Positions 53,721 through 62,401 are shown, numbered from the stretch's first letter. The stretch is DNA of 64,000 nucleotides from Lachnospiraceae bacterium (GCA_902363445.1 CABJAB010000003.1:310001-374000); one strand, 5' to 3'. Notes: generated by a model not told the origin, from the sequence alone. Numbers and translations are program-made.

Positions 53721-54698
53721 TCACAGTTCCAGACGCTCTTTTACAAGTGTCTCCAGCTCTGCGAGTGTCTCCACATGGTTCACAGCCTCCCTCAAGGATG
53801 CGGAATGAGGGCAGCCTGCAGTATACCACGCAACATGCTTCCTCATCTCCCGGACTCCCATGCTCTCTCCTTTAAGTTCAGCCTGCATCCTGGAGTGTCT
53901 GAGGATCATGTCCCGTATCTCCAAACCATCCGGCCTTTCCCGTTTATTCCCAGTCAGCAGAAACTCCTTTATCTCTCGGAAAATCCACGGGTTTCCTCTG
54001 GCCCCTCTGGCGACCATGACTCCGTCGCAGCCCGTCTGCTCCATCATAGAAGCCGCGTCCGCAGCAGTAAAGATGTCCCCGTTCCCGATAACCGGGACCG
54101 ATACCGCTTCTTTCACTTTCCGTATGATTTCCCAGTCCGCTTTTCCGGAATAATACTGCTCCCTCGTCCTCCCATGCACCGCAATGGCTGCCACGCCGGC
54201 ATCCTCTGCAATCTTCGCGATCTCCACGGCGTTGACGGAATCCTCTGTAAACCCTTTTCTGATCTTTACAGTCACCGGCTTCTTCACTGCTTTTACCATC
54301 GCCTTCAAGATTCGGCCTGCCAGCTCCGGCTCTTTCATCAGAGCCGAGCCTTCATGATTGTTTACTACCTTCGGGACCGGACATCCCATATTAAAATCAA
54401 TGATGTCATACGGGCCAGGCTCCAAGAGAGCCGCAATCTCCGCCAGAAGCTCCGGTTCCGATCCAAAGAGCTGCAGGGAGACCGGGCGCTCCTCATCTCT
54501 CACGGAAAGAAGCATGGCGCTGTTCTTGTTCTTATAATGGACTGCTTTGGCGCTGACCATCTCCGTACATACCAGTCCGCACCCCTGTTCCTTACAAAGC
54601 ACACGAAATGGCAGGTCTGTCACGCCTGCCATCGGCGCCAGCACTACCGGAGCGTCCAATTCTACGCCGCCGATCGCCAGCTTTTTTTTCTGATTCAT
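53721..54698 (-). CDS. dusB: tRNA-dihydrouridine synthase
   Basis: The 325-residue FMN enzyme reduces uridine in tRNA. Motifs are VVLAPMAGVTDLPFRVLCKEQG, the catalytic Cys in DFNMGCPVPKVVNNHEGSALM, KKPVTVKIRKGF, VHGRTREQYYSGKADW, and GNGDIFTAADA. Length is standard. It is the last gene before the greA promoter and has no clear terminator, so readthrough into greA is possible. Upstream is an unknown gene coupled to birA. Confidence 0.96.
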   Translation of the reverse strand: MNQKKKLAIGGVELDAPVVLAPMAGVTDLPFRVLCKEQGCGLVCTEMVSAKAVHYKNKNSAMLLSVRDEERPVSLQLFGSEPELLAEIAALLEPGPYDIIDFNMGCPVPKVVNNHEGSALMKEPELAGRILKAMVKAVKKPVTVKIRKGFTEDSVNAVEIAKIAEDAGVAAIAVHGRTREQYYSGKADWEIIRKVKEAVSVPVIGNGDIFTAADAASMMEQTGCDGVMVARGARGNPWIFREIKEFLLTGNKRERPDGLEIRDMILRHSRMQAELKGESMGVREMRKHVAWYTAGCPHSASLREAVNHVETLAELETLVKERLEL

Positions 54699-54728
54699 CT
54701 ATGCTCCTGTCTCAACGAATACTCTTTC

Positions 54729-55055
54729 TCAGTTCAAATAGAAGGTCCTGTAAAACAGCTCCAAGGACTCTAAAAGCTCGCCTTTTTCCCTCTGGATCTG
54801 CTTAATTTTCAGTACGCTGCCAATCTCATCAAAAAGATAATCGGTTTCCTCATTCTCCACCCGCAGTTCCAGGTTCCCTTCCCCGTCAAACTCCAGGGCC
54901 AGGATACCGCCCACATCCTCCACATAGAGCACGCAGAGAATCTTAAGCTCCTCCCGGATGTTTTCCGGCAGCATGGAAAATTCATCATTAAAATAATATT
55001 TCTGTGTGTAGGAATTCGCCCCGCACAGCACTTTTTTCTCATCCATATCACACAT
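54729..55055 (-). CDS. Conserved-looking small acidic protein of unknown function
   Basis: The protein of about 108 residues is acidic, without membrane helices, and predicted alpha/beta (YYFNDEFSMLPENIREELKILCVLYVEDVGGILALEFDGEGNLELRVENEE). I do not recognise its family. The start at 55055 (or 55046) lies within the last codons of birA, so translation is coupled. Strong coupling between birA and dusB suggests a genuine protein rather than a chance frame. Confidence 0.6.
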   Translation of the reverse strand: MCDMDEKKVLCGANSYTQKYYFNDEFSMLPENIREELKILCVLYVEDVGGILALEFDGEGNLELRVENEETDYLFDEIGSVLKIKQIQREKGELLESLELFYRTFYLN

Positions 55056-56037
55056 ACCCGTAGACGCCTCGAACAGAAACCTCACCAGAATCCACCGCTT
55101 TCAGGCCTTCGCCCCCGCTTCCTGTTTGTTCGATCAAAAGCCGTCCGTTTCTGTCGATCCCTCTCGCGATGCCCCGCCACTCTCCTTTGGGATCCAGCAC
55201 GCACACTTCCTTTCCCCTGTTAAGAAGATGTGCTTCATACTCCTCCCTGAGAGAAGACAGGTCCGCATTCTCCAAGAACTTGTCATAATATGTTTCAAAG
55301 GCTTTCCAGACCTCGGCGATCACCGCCGCCCGGCTGACTTTTTTCCCCAGCTCGAGATATAAAGAGGTCGCTTTTTCCCTGATATCCGGCGGAAATTCCT
55401 CCATATTCGCATTGATCCCGATTCCCACTACCACATGATTGATATAATCCGGTTCCGCGCTCATCTCTGTCAGGATTCCGCAGATTTTCTTTCCATTCAC
55501 CACGATATCGTTCGGCCACTTGATCCCTGCCTCTAAGCCGGTGACAGAACGCACGCCCTCCGCCACGGCCATAGCCGCCACCAATGTGAGCATCGATGCC
55601 TGGGAAGGAGGGAATCCCGGCTTCATGATCAGCGTCATCCAGATCCCTCTCTTTTCCGGCGAGGACCAGGAACGCCCTCTGCGCCCTTTTCCCGCCTCCT
55701 GATTCTCCGCAACGACCAAGGTCCCATGAGACGCGCCGGCTTCTGCCATACGCTTTGCTTCGTTGTTGGTAGAATCTGTTCTTTCCAGAAATACGGTTGG
55801 ATGTCCCGCCCAGCCGGTATGGAGACGCGATGCCACTTCTCCCTCTGTGACCAGATCCGGCACTTCTAAAAGGCGGTAGCCTTTATTCTGCACCGCCTCG
55901 ATGATATATCCTTCTTCCTTCAGCTGTCCGATGACCTTCCAGACAGCGGTGCGGGAGACGGAGAGCTTCCGGCAGATGTCCTGTCCGGATACATAGCCCT
56001 CCTGCTCCCGCAAAAGCTGCAATATTCTAGCTTTCAA
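55048..56037 (-). CDS. birA: Bifunctional biotin ligase and biotin operon repressor
   Basis: The 329-residue protein has an N-terminal winged helix (EGYVSGQDICRKLSVSRTAVWKVIGQLKEEGY), so it can repress as well as ligate. The catalytic domain contains TDSTNNEAKRMAEAGASHGTLVVAENQEAGKGRRGRSWSSPEKRGIWMTL (biotinoyl-AMP site), GIKWPNDIVVNGKKICGILTE and a C-terminal SH3-like domain. It biotinylates carboxylases. It lies 4 bp after a small membrane protein gene. Confidence 0.96.
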   Translation of the reverse strand: MKARILQLLREQEGYVSGQDICRKLSVSRTAVWKVIGQLKEEGYIIEAVQNKGYRLLEVPDLVTEGEVASRLHTGWAGHPTVFLERTDSTNNEAKRMAEAGASHGTLVVAENQEAGKGRRGRSWSSPEKRGIWMTLIMKPGFPPSQASMLTLVAAMAVAEGVRSVTGLEAGIKWPNDIVVNGKKICGILTEMSAEPDYINHVVVGIGINANMEEFPPDIREKATSLYLELGKKVSRAAVIAEVWKAFETYYDKFLENADLSSLREEYEAHLLNRGKEVCVLDPKGEWRGIARGIDRNGRLLIEQTGSGGEGLKAVDSGEVSVRGVYGYV

Positions 56038-56041
56038 ATCC

Positions 56042-56353
56042 CTACCTCCAAAGACAAATGGCGCTTACCACTGCAAATATCAGCAGGATGCCGGCCGCCG
56101 CGCACAGGCATATGCCAACTGCCTTCCGTTTTCCGCTTTTCTTTCCATATCCTCCTGCCAGCCGCGGAATGGCACATAAAATCTGAAAAACCGCCGCCAG
56201 CAGAAAAACAGCAGGAAACATCTGTGCATATTCTTCCGGATTGAGGAATACGAACACTCCCAGTCCAATGACAGCAAGTCCTGATACCACGGATAATATA
56301 TCAAAGACGGTCTGCTTTGTATATGGATTTTTTTTCGTCCTGTTTACATACAT
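56042..56353 (-). CDS. Small membrane protein of unknown function
   Basis: The 103-residue protein has a polar N-terminus and three hydrophobic helices (about 18-36, 44-64 and 78-99), separated by a basic loop (GGYGKKSGKRKA). It is not a family I recognise. It lies 5 bp after argF and 4 bp before birA, so it is probably cotranscribed with both. Confidence 0.65.
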   Translation of the reverse strand: MYVNRTKKNPYTKQTVFDILSVVSGLAVIGLGVFVFLNPEEYAQMFPAVFLLAAVFQILCAIPRLAGGYGKKSGKRKAVGICLCAAAGILLIFAVVSAICLWR

Positions 56354-56358
56354 GAAAC

Positions 56359-57306
56359 TCAGTCTCCCAAAGTCGCCACCATCACAGCTTTAATGGTGTG
56401 CATACGGTTCTCTGCTTCGTCAAATACTACGGATCTCTCCGATTCAAACACTTCCTCCGTCACTTCATTTCCCTTTACCGCAGGCAGACAATGCATAAAT
56501 ACCGTACTGTCTTTTCCTGTGCTCTCCATCAGAGCCTTGTTGACCTGATAGGGCTTCAGAAGAGCCATGCGTTCCGCGGCTTTGTCCTCTTCGCCCATGG
56601 AGCACCACACGTCTGTATATATCACATCGGCACCCTTTACAGCCGCCGCATCGTCTGTGACTGTCAGTGTGCTGCCGGCTTCCGTAGCATATCCCCTGCA
56701 GATCTCAACCAACTCTTCCTCCGGCCACAGAGCCTTAGGAGCGATAATCGTACAGTTGACGCCCATTTTTCCGCACCCGACCATCAGGCTGTTGGACATA
56801 TTGTTCCTGCCGTCACCGATAAACACAAAATTCAGGCCTTTCAGATGGCCGAAACATTCCTGCATCGTCAAAAAATCCGCCAGGATCTGAGTAGGATGAT
56901 AATCGTCTGTCAGGCCGTTCCATACCACGACGCCTGAATACTTTGCCAGTGCTTCCACGTTGGAATGCAGAAAGCCGCGGAACTCAATTCCGTCGAACAT
57001 CCGGCCGAGCACACGGGCCGTGTCTTCCACACTTTCCTTCTTTCCCAACTGGATATCGCCTTTTCCCAGGTATTCAGGAAATCCGCCCTCATCGTTGCAG
57101 GCAACGGTAAACGCACACCGGGTCCTGGTGGAAGGTTTCTCAAAAATCAGGGCTATGTTCTTCCCTTTCAGGCTGCTGCCCGTGATTCCCCGTTTTTTCT
57201 TCGCTTTCAAATCGGCCGCCAAGTCCAGGAAATTCTGGATTTCCTCCGGCGTAAAATCCTTCAGTGTCAGAAAGTTCCTTCCCTTCAGGCTGTCCATAAT
57301 CTTCAT
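56359..57306 (-). CDS. argF: Ornithine carbamoyltransferase
   Basis: The 315-residue enzyme makes citrulline from ornithine and carbamoyl phosphate. Carbamoyl-phosphate binding is seen in [11 protein letters not shown], ornithine binding in DVWCSMGEE and [25 protein letters not shown] lies eight bases before the ATG at 57306. Whether its role is anabolic (argF) or catabolic (arcB) cannot be fixed without arginine genes nearby; none are in the window. Two tandem hairpins lie between it and the SPFH gene. Confidence 0.95.
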   Translation of the reverse strand: MKIMDSLKGRNFLTLKDFTPEEIQNFLDLAADLKAKKKRGITGSSLKGKNIALIFEKPSTRTRCAFTVACNDEGGFPEYLGKGDIQLGKKESVEDTARVLGRMFDGIEFRGFLHSNVEALAKYSGVVVWNGLTDDYHPTQILADFLTMQECFGHLKGLNFVFIGDGRNNMSNSLMVGCGKMGVNCTIIAPKALWPEEELVEICRGYATEAGSTLTVTDDAAAVKGADVIYTDVWCSMGEEDKAAERMALLKPYQVNKALMESTGKDSTVFMHCLPAVKGNEVTEEVFESERSVVFDEAENRMHTIKAVMVATLGD

Positions 57307-57340
57307 CGTACCATCCTCCGCATATTATGTATTTTCTAAA

Positions 57341-57389
57341 GCATCCGGCATATCTTCGGATGCAGAGAGCCCGGCAAGCCGGACTCTCT
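57341..57389 (-). terminator. Two tandem hairpins between the SPFH gene and argF
   Basis: The first, AGAGAGTCCGGC with GCCGGGCTCTCT, is a 12-pair stem with a two-base gap at its tip (57364-57389). The second, GCATCCG with CGGATGC, lies at 57341-57363. U-tracts are weak. They may end the SPFH message or act as an argF leader structure. Confidence 0.55.
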
Positions 57390-57405
57390 ATCATTTCACA
57401 AAATG

Positions 57406-58362
57406 TTAATCCTTCACTACCTCTACGAGGCTCTTCAGGCCGCCGGCAATTCCCTGAATCTCGGAAGGGATGATGATCTTCGTTGCCTGGCCGTCCGCCG
57501 CCTTTGCGAAGGCTTCCAGACTCTTAAGCTGGAGCACCGCATTGTCCGCGCCCGCATCTTTGATCAGACGGATACCGTCTGCAGTAGCCTCCTGTACTTT
57601 GATGATAGCCTGCGCCTGGCCTTCTGCTTCCCGGATCGTAGCTTCCTTTTTGGCTTCCGCTCTCAGGATAGCCGCCTGCTTTTCGGCCTCTGCATCCAGG
57701 ATCGCCGACTCTTTCTTTCCTTCTGCGACCAAAATCGTAGACTTCTTTTCGCCTTCTGCCTGCAGAATCTTTTCACGGCGCTCACGCTCCGCTTTCATCT
57801 GCTTCTCCATGGAATCCTGAATCTCCCTGGGAGGAATGATGTTCTTAAGCTCCACACGGTTCACCTTGATTCCCCAAGGATCGGTGGCCACGTCCAGCTG
57901 TGTGCGCATCTTGGTATTGATGAGCTCTCTGGAAGTGAGCGTCTGGTCTAATTCCAGATCGCCGATGATATTACGCAGAGTGGTGGCGGTCAGATTCTCG
58001 ATCGCCATAAGCGGATTCTCCACCCCGTATGCGTAAAGCTTCGGATCTGTGATCTGAAAAAATACCACTGTATCTATCTGCATGGTCACGTTATCTTTGG
58101 TGATCACGGGCTGAGGCTTAAAATCAATGACCTGTTCCTTCAGGTTCACGCGCTTCGCGACCCGGTCTATAAACGGCGCTTTCAAATGGAGCCCTACGGA
58201 CCAAGTGGTCTTATATCCGCCCAGACGTTCCAGGACCACAGCCCTGGCCTGGGGCACGATCTTAATACAGGACGAAAGAATCAATAAAATCAAGACCGCC
58301 AGTATGGCGACAGCTATCACCGCGCTCACATTAATGCTTCCCATCAAAAAATTCACACTCAT
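57406..58362 (-). CDS. SPFH/band-7 membrane scaffold protein (QmcA/paraslipin type)
   Basis: The 318-residue protein has one N-terminal helix (about 14-36), a band-7 domain (VPQARAVVLERLGGYKTTWSVGLHLKAPF, QVIDFKPQPVITKDNVTMQIDTVVFFQITDPKLYAYGVENP) and a long Ala/Glu-rich helical region (about 210-270) of repeated AEGKKESAILDAEAEKQ-like units. Such proteins form large membrane rings that organise other proteins. Its partner NfeD is encoded 21 bp upstream, a standard pairing. Confidence 0.93.
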   Translation of the reverse strand: MSVNFLMGSINVSAVIAVAILAVLILLILSSCIKIVPQARAVVLERLGGYKTTWSVGLHLKAPFIDRVAKRVNLKEQVIDFKPQPVITKDNVTMQIDTVVFFQITDPKLYAYGVENPLMAIENLTATTLRNIIGDLELDQTLTSRELINTKMRTQLDVATDPWGIKVNRVELKNIIPPREIQDSMEKQMKAERERREKILQAEGEKKSTILVAEGKKESAILDAEAEKQAAILRAEAKKEATIREAEGQAQAIIKVQEATADGIRLIKDAGADNAVLQLKSLEAFAKAADGQATKIIIPSEIQGIAGGLKSLVEVVKD

Positions 58363-58383
58363 ATTCTCATATCCTCCGTTCCA

Positions 58384-58815
58384 TCAGCTCTGCTTTCTCA
58401 CAATCAGCTTCACTCCTCTGACTGCCTCTACCACTGCCATATCTCCCGGTTCCAGGATCTGGCCGTCATCCGAGGACCGCGCCGACCACGGCTGGCCTGA
58501 CAGTACGGCTTCCCCCGTTCCTTCTTTGTTGTCGATCCGTTCGGTAACGCGGGCTTCTTTGCCGATAAGCCCTTCTACATTTGTCTTTTCCGTTCCTTTG
58601 TTGATGTACCGCTTGGCAAACGGCCTGGTAACAAAAAGAAGTATCAGGGAAACTACAACAAATAGAATCGCCTGAATCTCCAGCCCAGCTCCCGCCACAC
58701 ACGCGATGAATGCCACCAGGGCACCGCCGGCGAACCAGATAGTCGTAAGCCCCATGGTAAGCGCTTCGATCACCAACAGGACAACAATGCCGATAAGCCA
58801 ATATATCGCCGTCAT
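58384..58815 (-). CDS. NfeD-family membrane protein
   Basis: The 143-residue protein has four hydrophobic segments (to about 75) and a C-terminal OB-fold domain (LIGKEARVTERIDNKEGTGEAVLSGQPWSARSSDDGQILEPGDMAVVEAVRGVKLIVRK). NfeD proteins partner SPFH scaffolds such as the one encoded next. The ATG at 58815 has AAAGGGG eight bases upstream; an ATG three codons earlier is too close. Confidence 0.9.
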   Translation of the reverse strand: MTAIYWLIGIVVLLVIEALTMGLTTIWFAGGALVAFIACVAGAGLEIQAILFVVVSLILLFVTRPFAKRYINKGTEKTNVEGLIGKEARVTERIDNKEGTGEAVLSGQPWSARSSDDGQILEPGDMAVVEAVRGVKLIVRKQS

Positions 58816-58870
58816 ATCATGCACCCCTTTCTTTTAAATTCCTTTCAGACGCCGTTCCGCATCTTTTATC

Positions 58871-58899
58871 ATTCTACCCCATTTTCCCATTTATTACAA
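58871..58899 (-). promoter_or_regulatory. Promoter of the nfeD-SPFH operon
   Basis: TTGTAA (58894-58899), 17 bp, TAGAAT (58871-58876), about 55 bp before the NfeD ATG. Confidence 0.6.
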
Positions 58900-58933
58900 G
58901 GCAGTGGGAGCAATTTCCTGCATAAGATGGGGC

Positions 58934-58965
58934 AAAAAGGCCGGTGCAAAAGCACCGGCCTTTTT
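58934..58965 (-). terminator. Terminator after the 3D-domain protein gene
   Basis: GGCCGGTGC and GCACCGGCC pair around a four-base loop, flanked by A and T runs (AAAAA before, TTTTTG after). A textbook intrinsic terminator, probably bidirectional, 25 bp after the gene. Confidence 0.95.
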
Positions 58966-58989
58966 CAGTAACTGTCTCTTTATTCAGTT

Positions 58990-60516
58990 TTATCGTTTTA
59001 CCCACACCTGTCTGTAGCGCACGCCCCAGCTTCCTGCGTGGGAATGCTCTGATACGAACAAGTCAATCTGATAAGGGTTGCTGTTGGCAAAGCCGCCTGT
59101 ATCCTCGGCCACATAAACGCCGTCCAGTCCTTCAATCCTGACCTGGGTCCCATAAGGGATGATCCAGGGAGCTACGGCAATGGTACGCCCTTCCGAAGGC
59201 GAAGCTCCGGATGCGGTGGTTCCTGCCCATTTTCCGTTGCAGCACGCGCCGCCGCAGTACGCGGTGATCTTAAATTCACCCATCGCGACCCATCCGGAAT
59301 CAGACTGAGCCGGAGCCGCCGCTTCTTCCTTCTTGGACGCTGTTTTCTCGGCCGCCCTGGCTTCTTTTGCCGCCTCGGCTTCTGCCGCTGCCTTGGCTTC
59401 TTCTGCCGCCTTAGCCTCTGCCGCCGCTTTGGCTTCTTCTTCCGCCCGAATCTCTTCCATGGATTTAGCCTGGCCCAGATCAAACGCAGTCGTCACATAG
59501 TCCGCGCAGACATATCCTTCTTCGCCGTCCCCGTAGAGGATCTTGACCCACTTAAGTTCAGGGGCTTCCTGCTGCGAAGCGGCATTTTCATTGTCCGCAT
59601 CTGCAGAATTCTGAAGCTGAGTCTCTTCCGGCTGTCCGGCTGTCTCTGCCGTTTCAGGCTGCTCTGCTGCGCCCGCATTCTCTGTATCTGCATTTTCTTC
59701 TGTTGTATTTGCTTCTTCCGGCACCACCTGATAAGTCTCATTGGCGTTCACCACGCCGATCCAGGTAGAATCCACAGAAGCTCCCGCTCTGACGCGCACT
59801 CCCTCTTCCGTCACAGTGGCCAGCTGTTCCAGCGCCTCCTGTGCAAAGCTCTGCGCCGCTTCGCCGGATACCACAAATTCATTGTGTACCCATCCTTCTA
59901 CACCGCCGGATGAAATCCTGGTCCATTCGCCGTTGTTTTCCAGCACATCCCCGGCGCTTCCTTCGTAAAGGCGTCCGACGATCTCACTCTCCTCAGAGGG
60001 CTCCTGTCTGATATTCAGATAGGTATCCACCGTTGTGACCACTTTGTTCTCCAGCTCCGGGGCTATGACTGAAGCTGCATCCCCGGTCTGCGCCGCTGCC
60101 GCCTGTGTATTCCCGGCGGCTGACTGTGCTCCATCCGCTGAATTTTCCTGCGGCTGGACTGCTGGCTGCCCAAAAGCTTTCACGGTCTGTTCACTCTGGA
60201 CTGCCGTCTCATAATCAGCAGCACCGCTTTTCACAGATACGCCGGCGATTCTGACCACCGCCGTCTCCGGCGCAGTGTCAGAGGTGCCCTTCTCTGTACT
60301 CTTTATCGCTGTCTTTACAATTTCTCTAGTATGCTCTTCTTTTGAGGTGTTCCTGATGTCTTGCTTCCCGTTTCCGGAATTCTGGCTTACCTCTGCCGCT
60401 GCCACAGTCAAAGTTTCTTTCGCGGCCGTACTGCCTCTGTCTCCGGGAGAAGTCAGAGTACAAAGCAATGCACCGATAACAAAGCATGAAACGATGCTTT
60501 TCTTCTTGGTTAACAT
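58990..60516 (-). CDS. Secreted cell-wall protein with SH3b repeats and C-terminal 3D domain
   Basis: The 508-residue protein has a signal peptide, a Ser/Thr/Gln-rich region, and two SH3b domains (DTYLNIRQEPSEESEIVGRLYEG.. and EEGVRVRAGASVDSTWIGVV..). The second is split by about 65 Glu/Ala/Asn-rich residues before KWVKILYGDGEEGYVCADYV. A run of about 55 Ala/Glu/Lys-rich residues follows, encoded by visibly repetitive DNA, then a 3D domain (FKITAYCGGACCNGKW..GRTIAVAPWIIPYGT, DTGG, IDLF). The 3D domain is a lytic-transglycosylase-like peptidoglycan-acting fold. The ATG at 60516 follows GGAGG. A WalR-like box at its promoter fits a cell-wall role. Confidence 0.9.
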   Translation of the reverse strand: MLTKKKSIVSCFVIGALLCTLTSPGDRGSTAAKETLTVAAAEVSQNSGNGKQDIRNTSKEEHTREIVKTAIKSTEKGTSDTAPETAVVRIAGVSVKSGAADYETAVQSEQTVKAFGQPAVQPQENSADGAQSAAGNTQAAAAQTGDAASVIAPELENKVVTTVDTYLNIRQEPSEESEIVGRLYEGSAGDVLENNGEWTRISSGGVEGWVHNEFVVSGEAAQSFAQEALEQLATVTEEGVRVRAGASVDSTWIGVVNANETYQVVPEEANTTEENADTENAGAAEQPETAETAGQPEETQLQNSADADNENAASQQEAPELKWVKILYGDGEEGYVCADYVTTAFDLGQAKSMEEIRAEEEAKAAAEAKAAEEAKAAAEAEAAKEARAAEKTASKKEEAAAPAQSDSGWVAMGEFKITAYCGGACCNGKWAGTTASGASPSEGRTIAVAPWIIPYGTQVRIEGLDGVYVAEDTGGFANSNPYQIDLFVSEHSHAGSWGVRYRQVWVKR

Positions 60517-60588
60517 TGTATACCTCCTTGTTTCCTGCTGCAGCAATCCGAAATTCATCTTCTCAATTATTAAGCCGATGTTCCAATT

Positions 60589-60605
60589 GTTACAACTTTG
60601 TTACA
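60589..60605 (-). promoter_or_regulatory. WalR-like box overlapping the start site of the 3D gene
   Basis: The minus strand reads TGTAAC, five bases, TGTAAC: a direct repeat matching the WalR (YycF) consensus TGT(A/T)A(A/T/C)-N5-TGT(A/T)A(A/T/C). It lies 6-22 bp downstream of the -10, over the predicted start site, a position that usually means repression. Confidence 0.6.
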
Positions 60606-60610
60606 CCGTC

Positions 60611-60639
60611 ATGATATCACTGTCTTTCTGTTTTGTCAA
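60611..60639 (-). promoter_or_regulatory. Promoter of the 3D-domain protein gene
   Basis: TTGACA (60634-60639), 17 bp, TATCAT (60611-60616), with an extended TG before the -10. The leader is about 90 nt. Confidence 0.75.
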
Positions 60640-60646
60640 CCATTTC

Positions 60647-60696
60647 CCACTTTATGCTCTTTTCGTGTCCATTCAGGGGTACCCTCCACCACTTTA
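60647..60696 (-). repeat. Paired TAAAGTGG direct repeats upstream of the 3D gene promoter
   Basis: TAAAGTGG occurs at 60654-60647 and 60696-60689 on the minus strand, 42 bp apart (about four helical turns), the nearer copy ending 7 bp before the -35. Possible activator or repressor sites; the binding protein is unknown. Confidence 0.4.
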
Positions 60697-60784
60697 CTCC
60701 CATTTCCATTTAGTTCTTAATTTTCGACAAGAATTCCTTCATGAAAATGTAAAGAAATTATTACGTTATCACCTATATGTAGAA

Positions 60785-60835
60785 AGCCGTATCGGCCTGC
60801 TCCACATCATATTGTGTTTGCAGGCCGGTACGGCT
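60785..60835 (-). terminator. Terminator after the RNA methyltransferase gene
   Basis: AGCCGTACCGGCCTGC pairs with GCAGGCCGATACGGCT (16 positions, one mismatch) around a 19-nt loop, followed by TTTCTACAT. It is 27 bp after the methyltransferase stop. Confidence 0.72.
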
Positions 60836-60861
60836 CATATGGATTTTTTCGTATTATTTCT

Positions 60862-61653
60862 CTATATCCCGACTGATTCTGCGCGCCTTTGGCGGGCTGT
60901 TTCATACATAAAAATAGATGCGGCGACTGCTGCATTTAATGATTCCACAGAGCCCTTCATGGGAATTCTCACCAGAAAATCCGCGGCGGCAGAAATACGA
61001 TCGCTGAGGCCGGCGGCTTCATTCCCGATCAGAAATGCAGTGGGTTTTCGGAAATCCGCAGCCTCATAATTTATGCTGCCCTCGAGATGCGCCGCGTAAG
61101 AAAAGATTCCGTGCTCCCGGCAGCCCTCCAGGACGGTCCCCAGATCTTCTGCTGTTACAAAGGGAACTCGGTATATGGAGCCCATGGTAGAGCGGATTAC
61201 TTTTGGATTATAAATATCCACCGTCTCACGGCTCATGATCACGCCGCTCACTCCCGCCCCCTCCCCCGCGCGGAGGATGGTTCCAAGATTTCCCGGATCC
61301 TGGAGATTCTCCAGCACCAGAAGAAGAGCATCCTTTTCCGTATAAAATGCTTCCTCCTGCCAGTCCAAAGTTTTTACCACGGCCAGCACCCCCTGGGGAG
61401 TCTGTGTATCTGCCATGGCCCGGAACGCCTGATCGGACACCTCCGTGAAAGAAATTCCGTCCAGTTTTTCCAGACCGCCCTGTTTTAAGAAAGAATCTGA
61501 TGCGTAGACTGTCTCAAGACGTTCTTCAGGAGCCTCCAGCACCATTCGGATGCCTTCTACCACAAAGCTGCCCTGCTCTTTCCGATACTTCGCTTTTTTC
61601 TGGAGCGCAGCCACATGTTTTATCTGTCCGTTGGAGCTGCTCTCTATCCTCAT
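60862..61653 (-). CDS. TrmH/SpoU-family RNA 2'-O-methyltransferase
   Basis: The 263-residue protein has an N-terminal substrate-binding domain (SSNGQIKHVAALQKKAKYRKEQGSFVVEGIRMV) and a SpoU knotted methyltransferase domain with LLVLENLQDPGNLGTILRAGEGAG, FLIGNEAAGLSD and IPMKGSVESLNAAVAASIFMYE. The N-terminal form resembles RlmB/TsnR-like rRNA enzymes. Its start overlaps ktrA by 4 bp. Target nucleotide unknown. Confidence 0.92.
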   Translation of the reverse strand: MRIESSSNGQIKHVAALQKKAKYRKEQGSFVVEGIRMVLEAPEERLETVYASDSFLKQGGLEKLDGISFTEVSDQAFRAMADTQTPQGVLAVVKTLDWQEEAFYTEKDALLLVLENLQDPGNLGTILRAGEGAGVSGVIMSRETVDIYNPKVIRSTMGSIYRVPFVTAEDLGTVLEGCREHGIFSYAAHLEGSINYEAADFRKPTAFLIGNEAAGLSDRISAAADFLVRIPMKGSVESLNAAVAASIFMYETARQRRAESVGI

Positions 61654-62300
61654 AGCAGTTCCCGTTCCAGATCTTTATTACTTCCGATTATGATAAACGT
61701 TTCATGTCCCTGGAGGATTCTGTCTGGATCCACAATGAGGACAATGTCCTCCATTTCACCCTTTCTTGCAATGATATTGATTCCCCGGTTCCGGAGGTCC
61801 AGCTGCCGGAGAGTTTTGCCGACCCAGCTTTGCGGCACTTCAATTTCCACCATACTGAATTTTTTGGACAGCTCAATGGTGTCAATGAAATTCCCAGACG
61901 CCAGATTCCGGCCCAAGCGAATGCCCATGGCCTTTTCCGGAAAGATCACCTGATCGGCTCCAACCTTCTTGAGCACCGTGGCGTGAATATCACTGTTGGC
62001 CTTCGCCAGCACGTACGGCACGCCGCACTCCTTAGCGCTGATGGTTGCCATGATACTGGACTCCATATCCTCGCCGATTCCAACTATGACTCCGTCCATA
62101 TTCTGGACTCCCAAAGATTTGACCACTGCCTGATCTGCCACATTGGCACAAGCCGCATGGGTGACAAATTCTGAGATTTCCTGTACTCTTGCCTCATTGC
62201 TGTCGATCGCCATCACCTGACAGCCGTTTTCTTCCAAAGCTATGGCAATGCTGCTCCCAAATTCCCCAAGTCCAAAGACTGCGAACTCTTTTTTCGCCAT
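61650..62300 (-). CDS. ktrA: KtrA-type potassium channel regulatory subunit
   Basis: The 216-residue RCK protein has a nucleotide-binding TrkA-N domain (FAVFGLGEFGSSIAIALEENGCQVMAIDSNEARVQEI) and a TrkA-C domain (MVEIEVPQSWVGKTLRQLDLRNRGINIIARKGE). It gates the KtrB channel. In Firmicutes the TrkA-C domain of such proteins is a known c-di-AMP target, linking it to cdaA here; that it binds here is inference. The gene is coupled to the methyltransferase downstream. A 14-bp palindrome, AAACGAATTCGTTT, lies upstream at 62358-62371. Confidence 0.95.
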   Translation of the reverse strand: MAKKEFAVFGLGEFGSSIAIALEENGCQVMAIDSNEARVQEISEFVTHAACANVADQAVVKSLGVQNMDGVIVGIGEDMESSIMATISAKECGVPYVLAKANSDIHATVLKKVGADQVIFPEKAMGIRLGRNLASGNFIDTIELSKKFSMVEIEVPQSWVGKTLRQLDLRNRGINIIARKGEMEDIVLIVDPDRILQGHETFIIIGSNKDLERELL

Positions 62301-62401
62301 GATCTACTCCTTTTACCCGTCGATTTTACTGTATTATGTTCAAAAAACCGTTAAAAGAAACGAATTCGTTTACTTTTCCTCATTATTATTTCTTCGTAAT
62401 A

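Noticed and set aside
53463..54773. 436-codon plus-strand frame opposite dusB
   Set aside because: Antisense to dusB and the greA promoter; composition is not protein-like.
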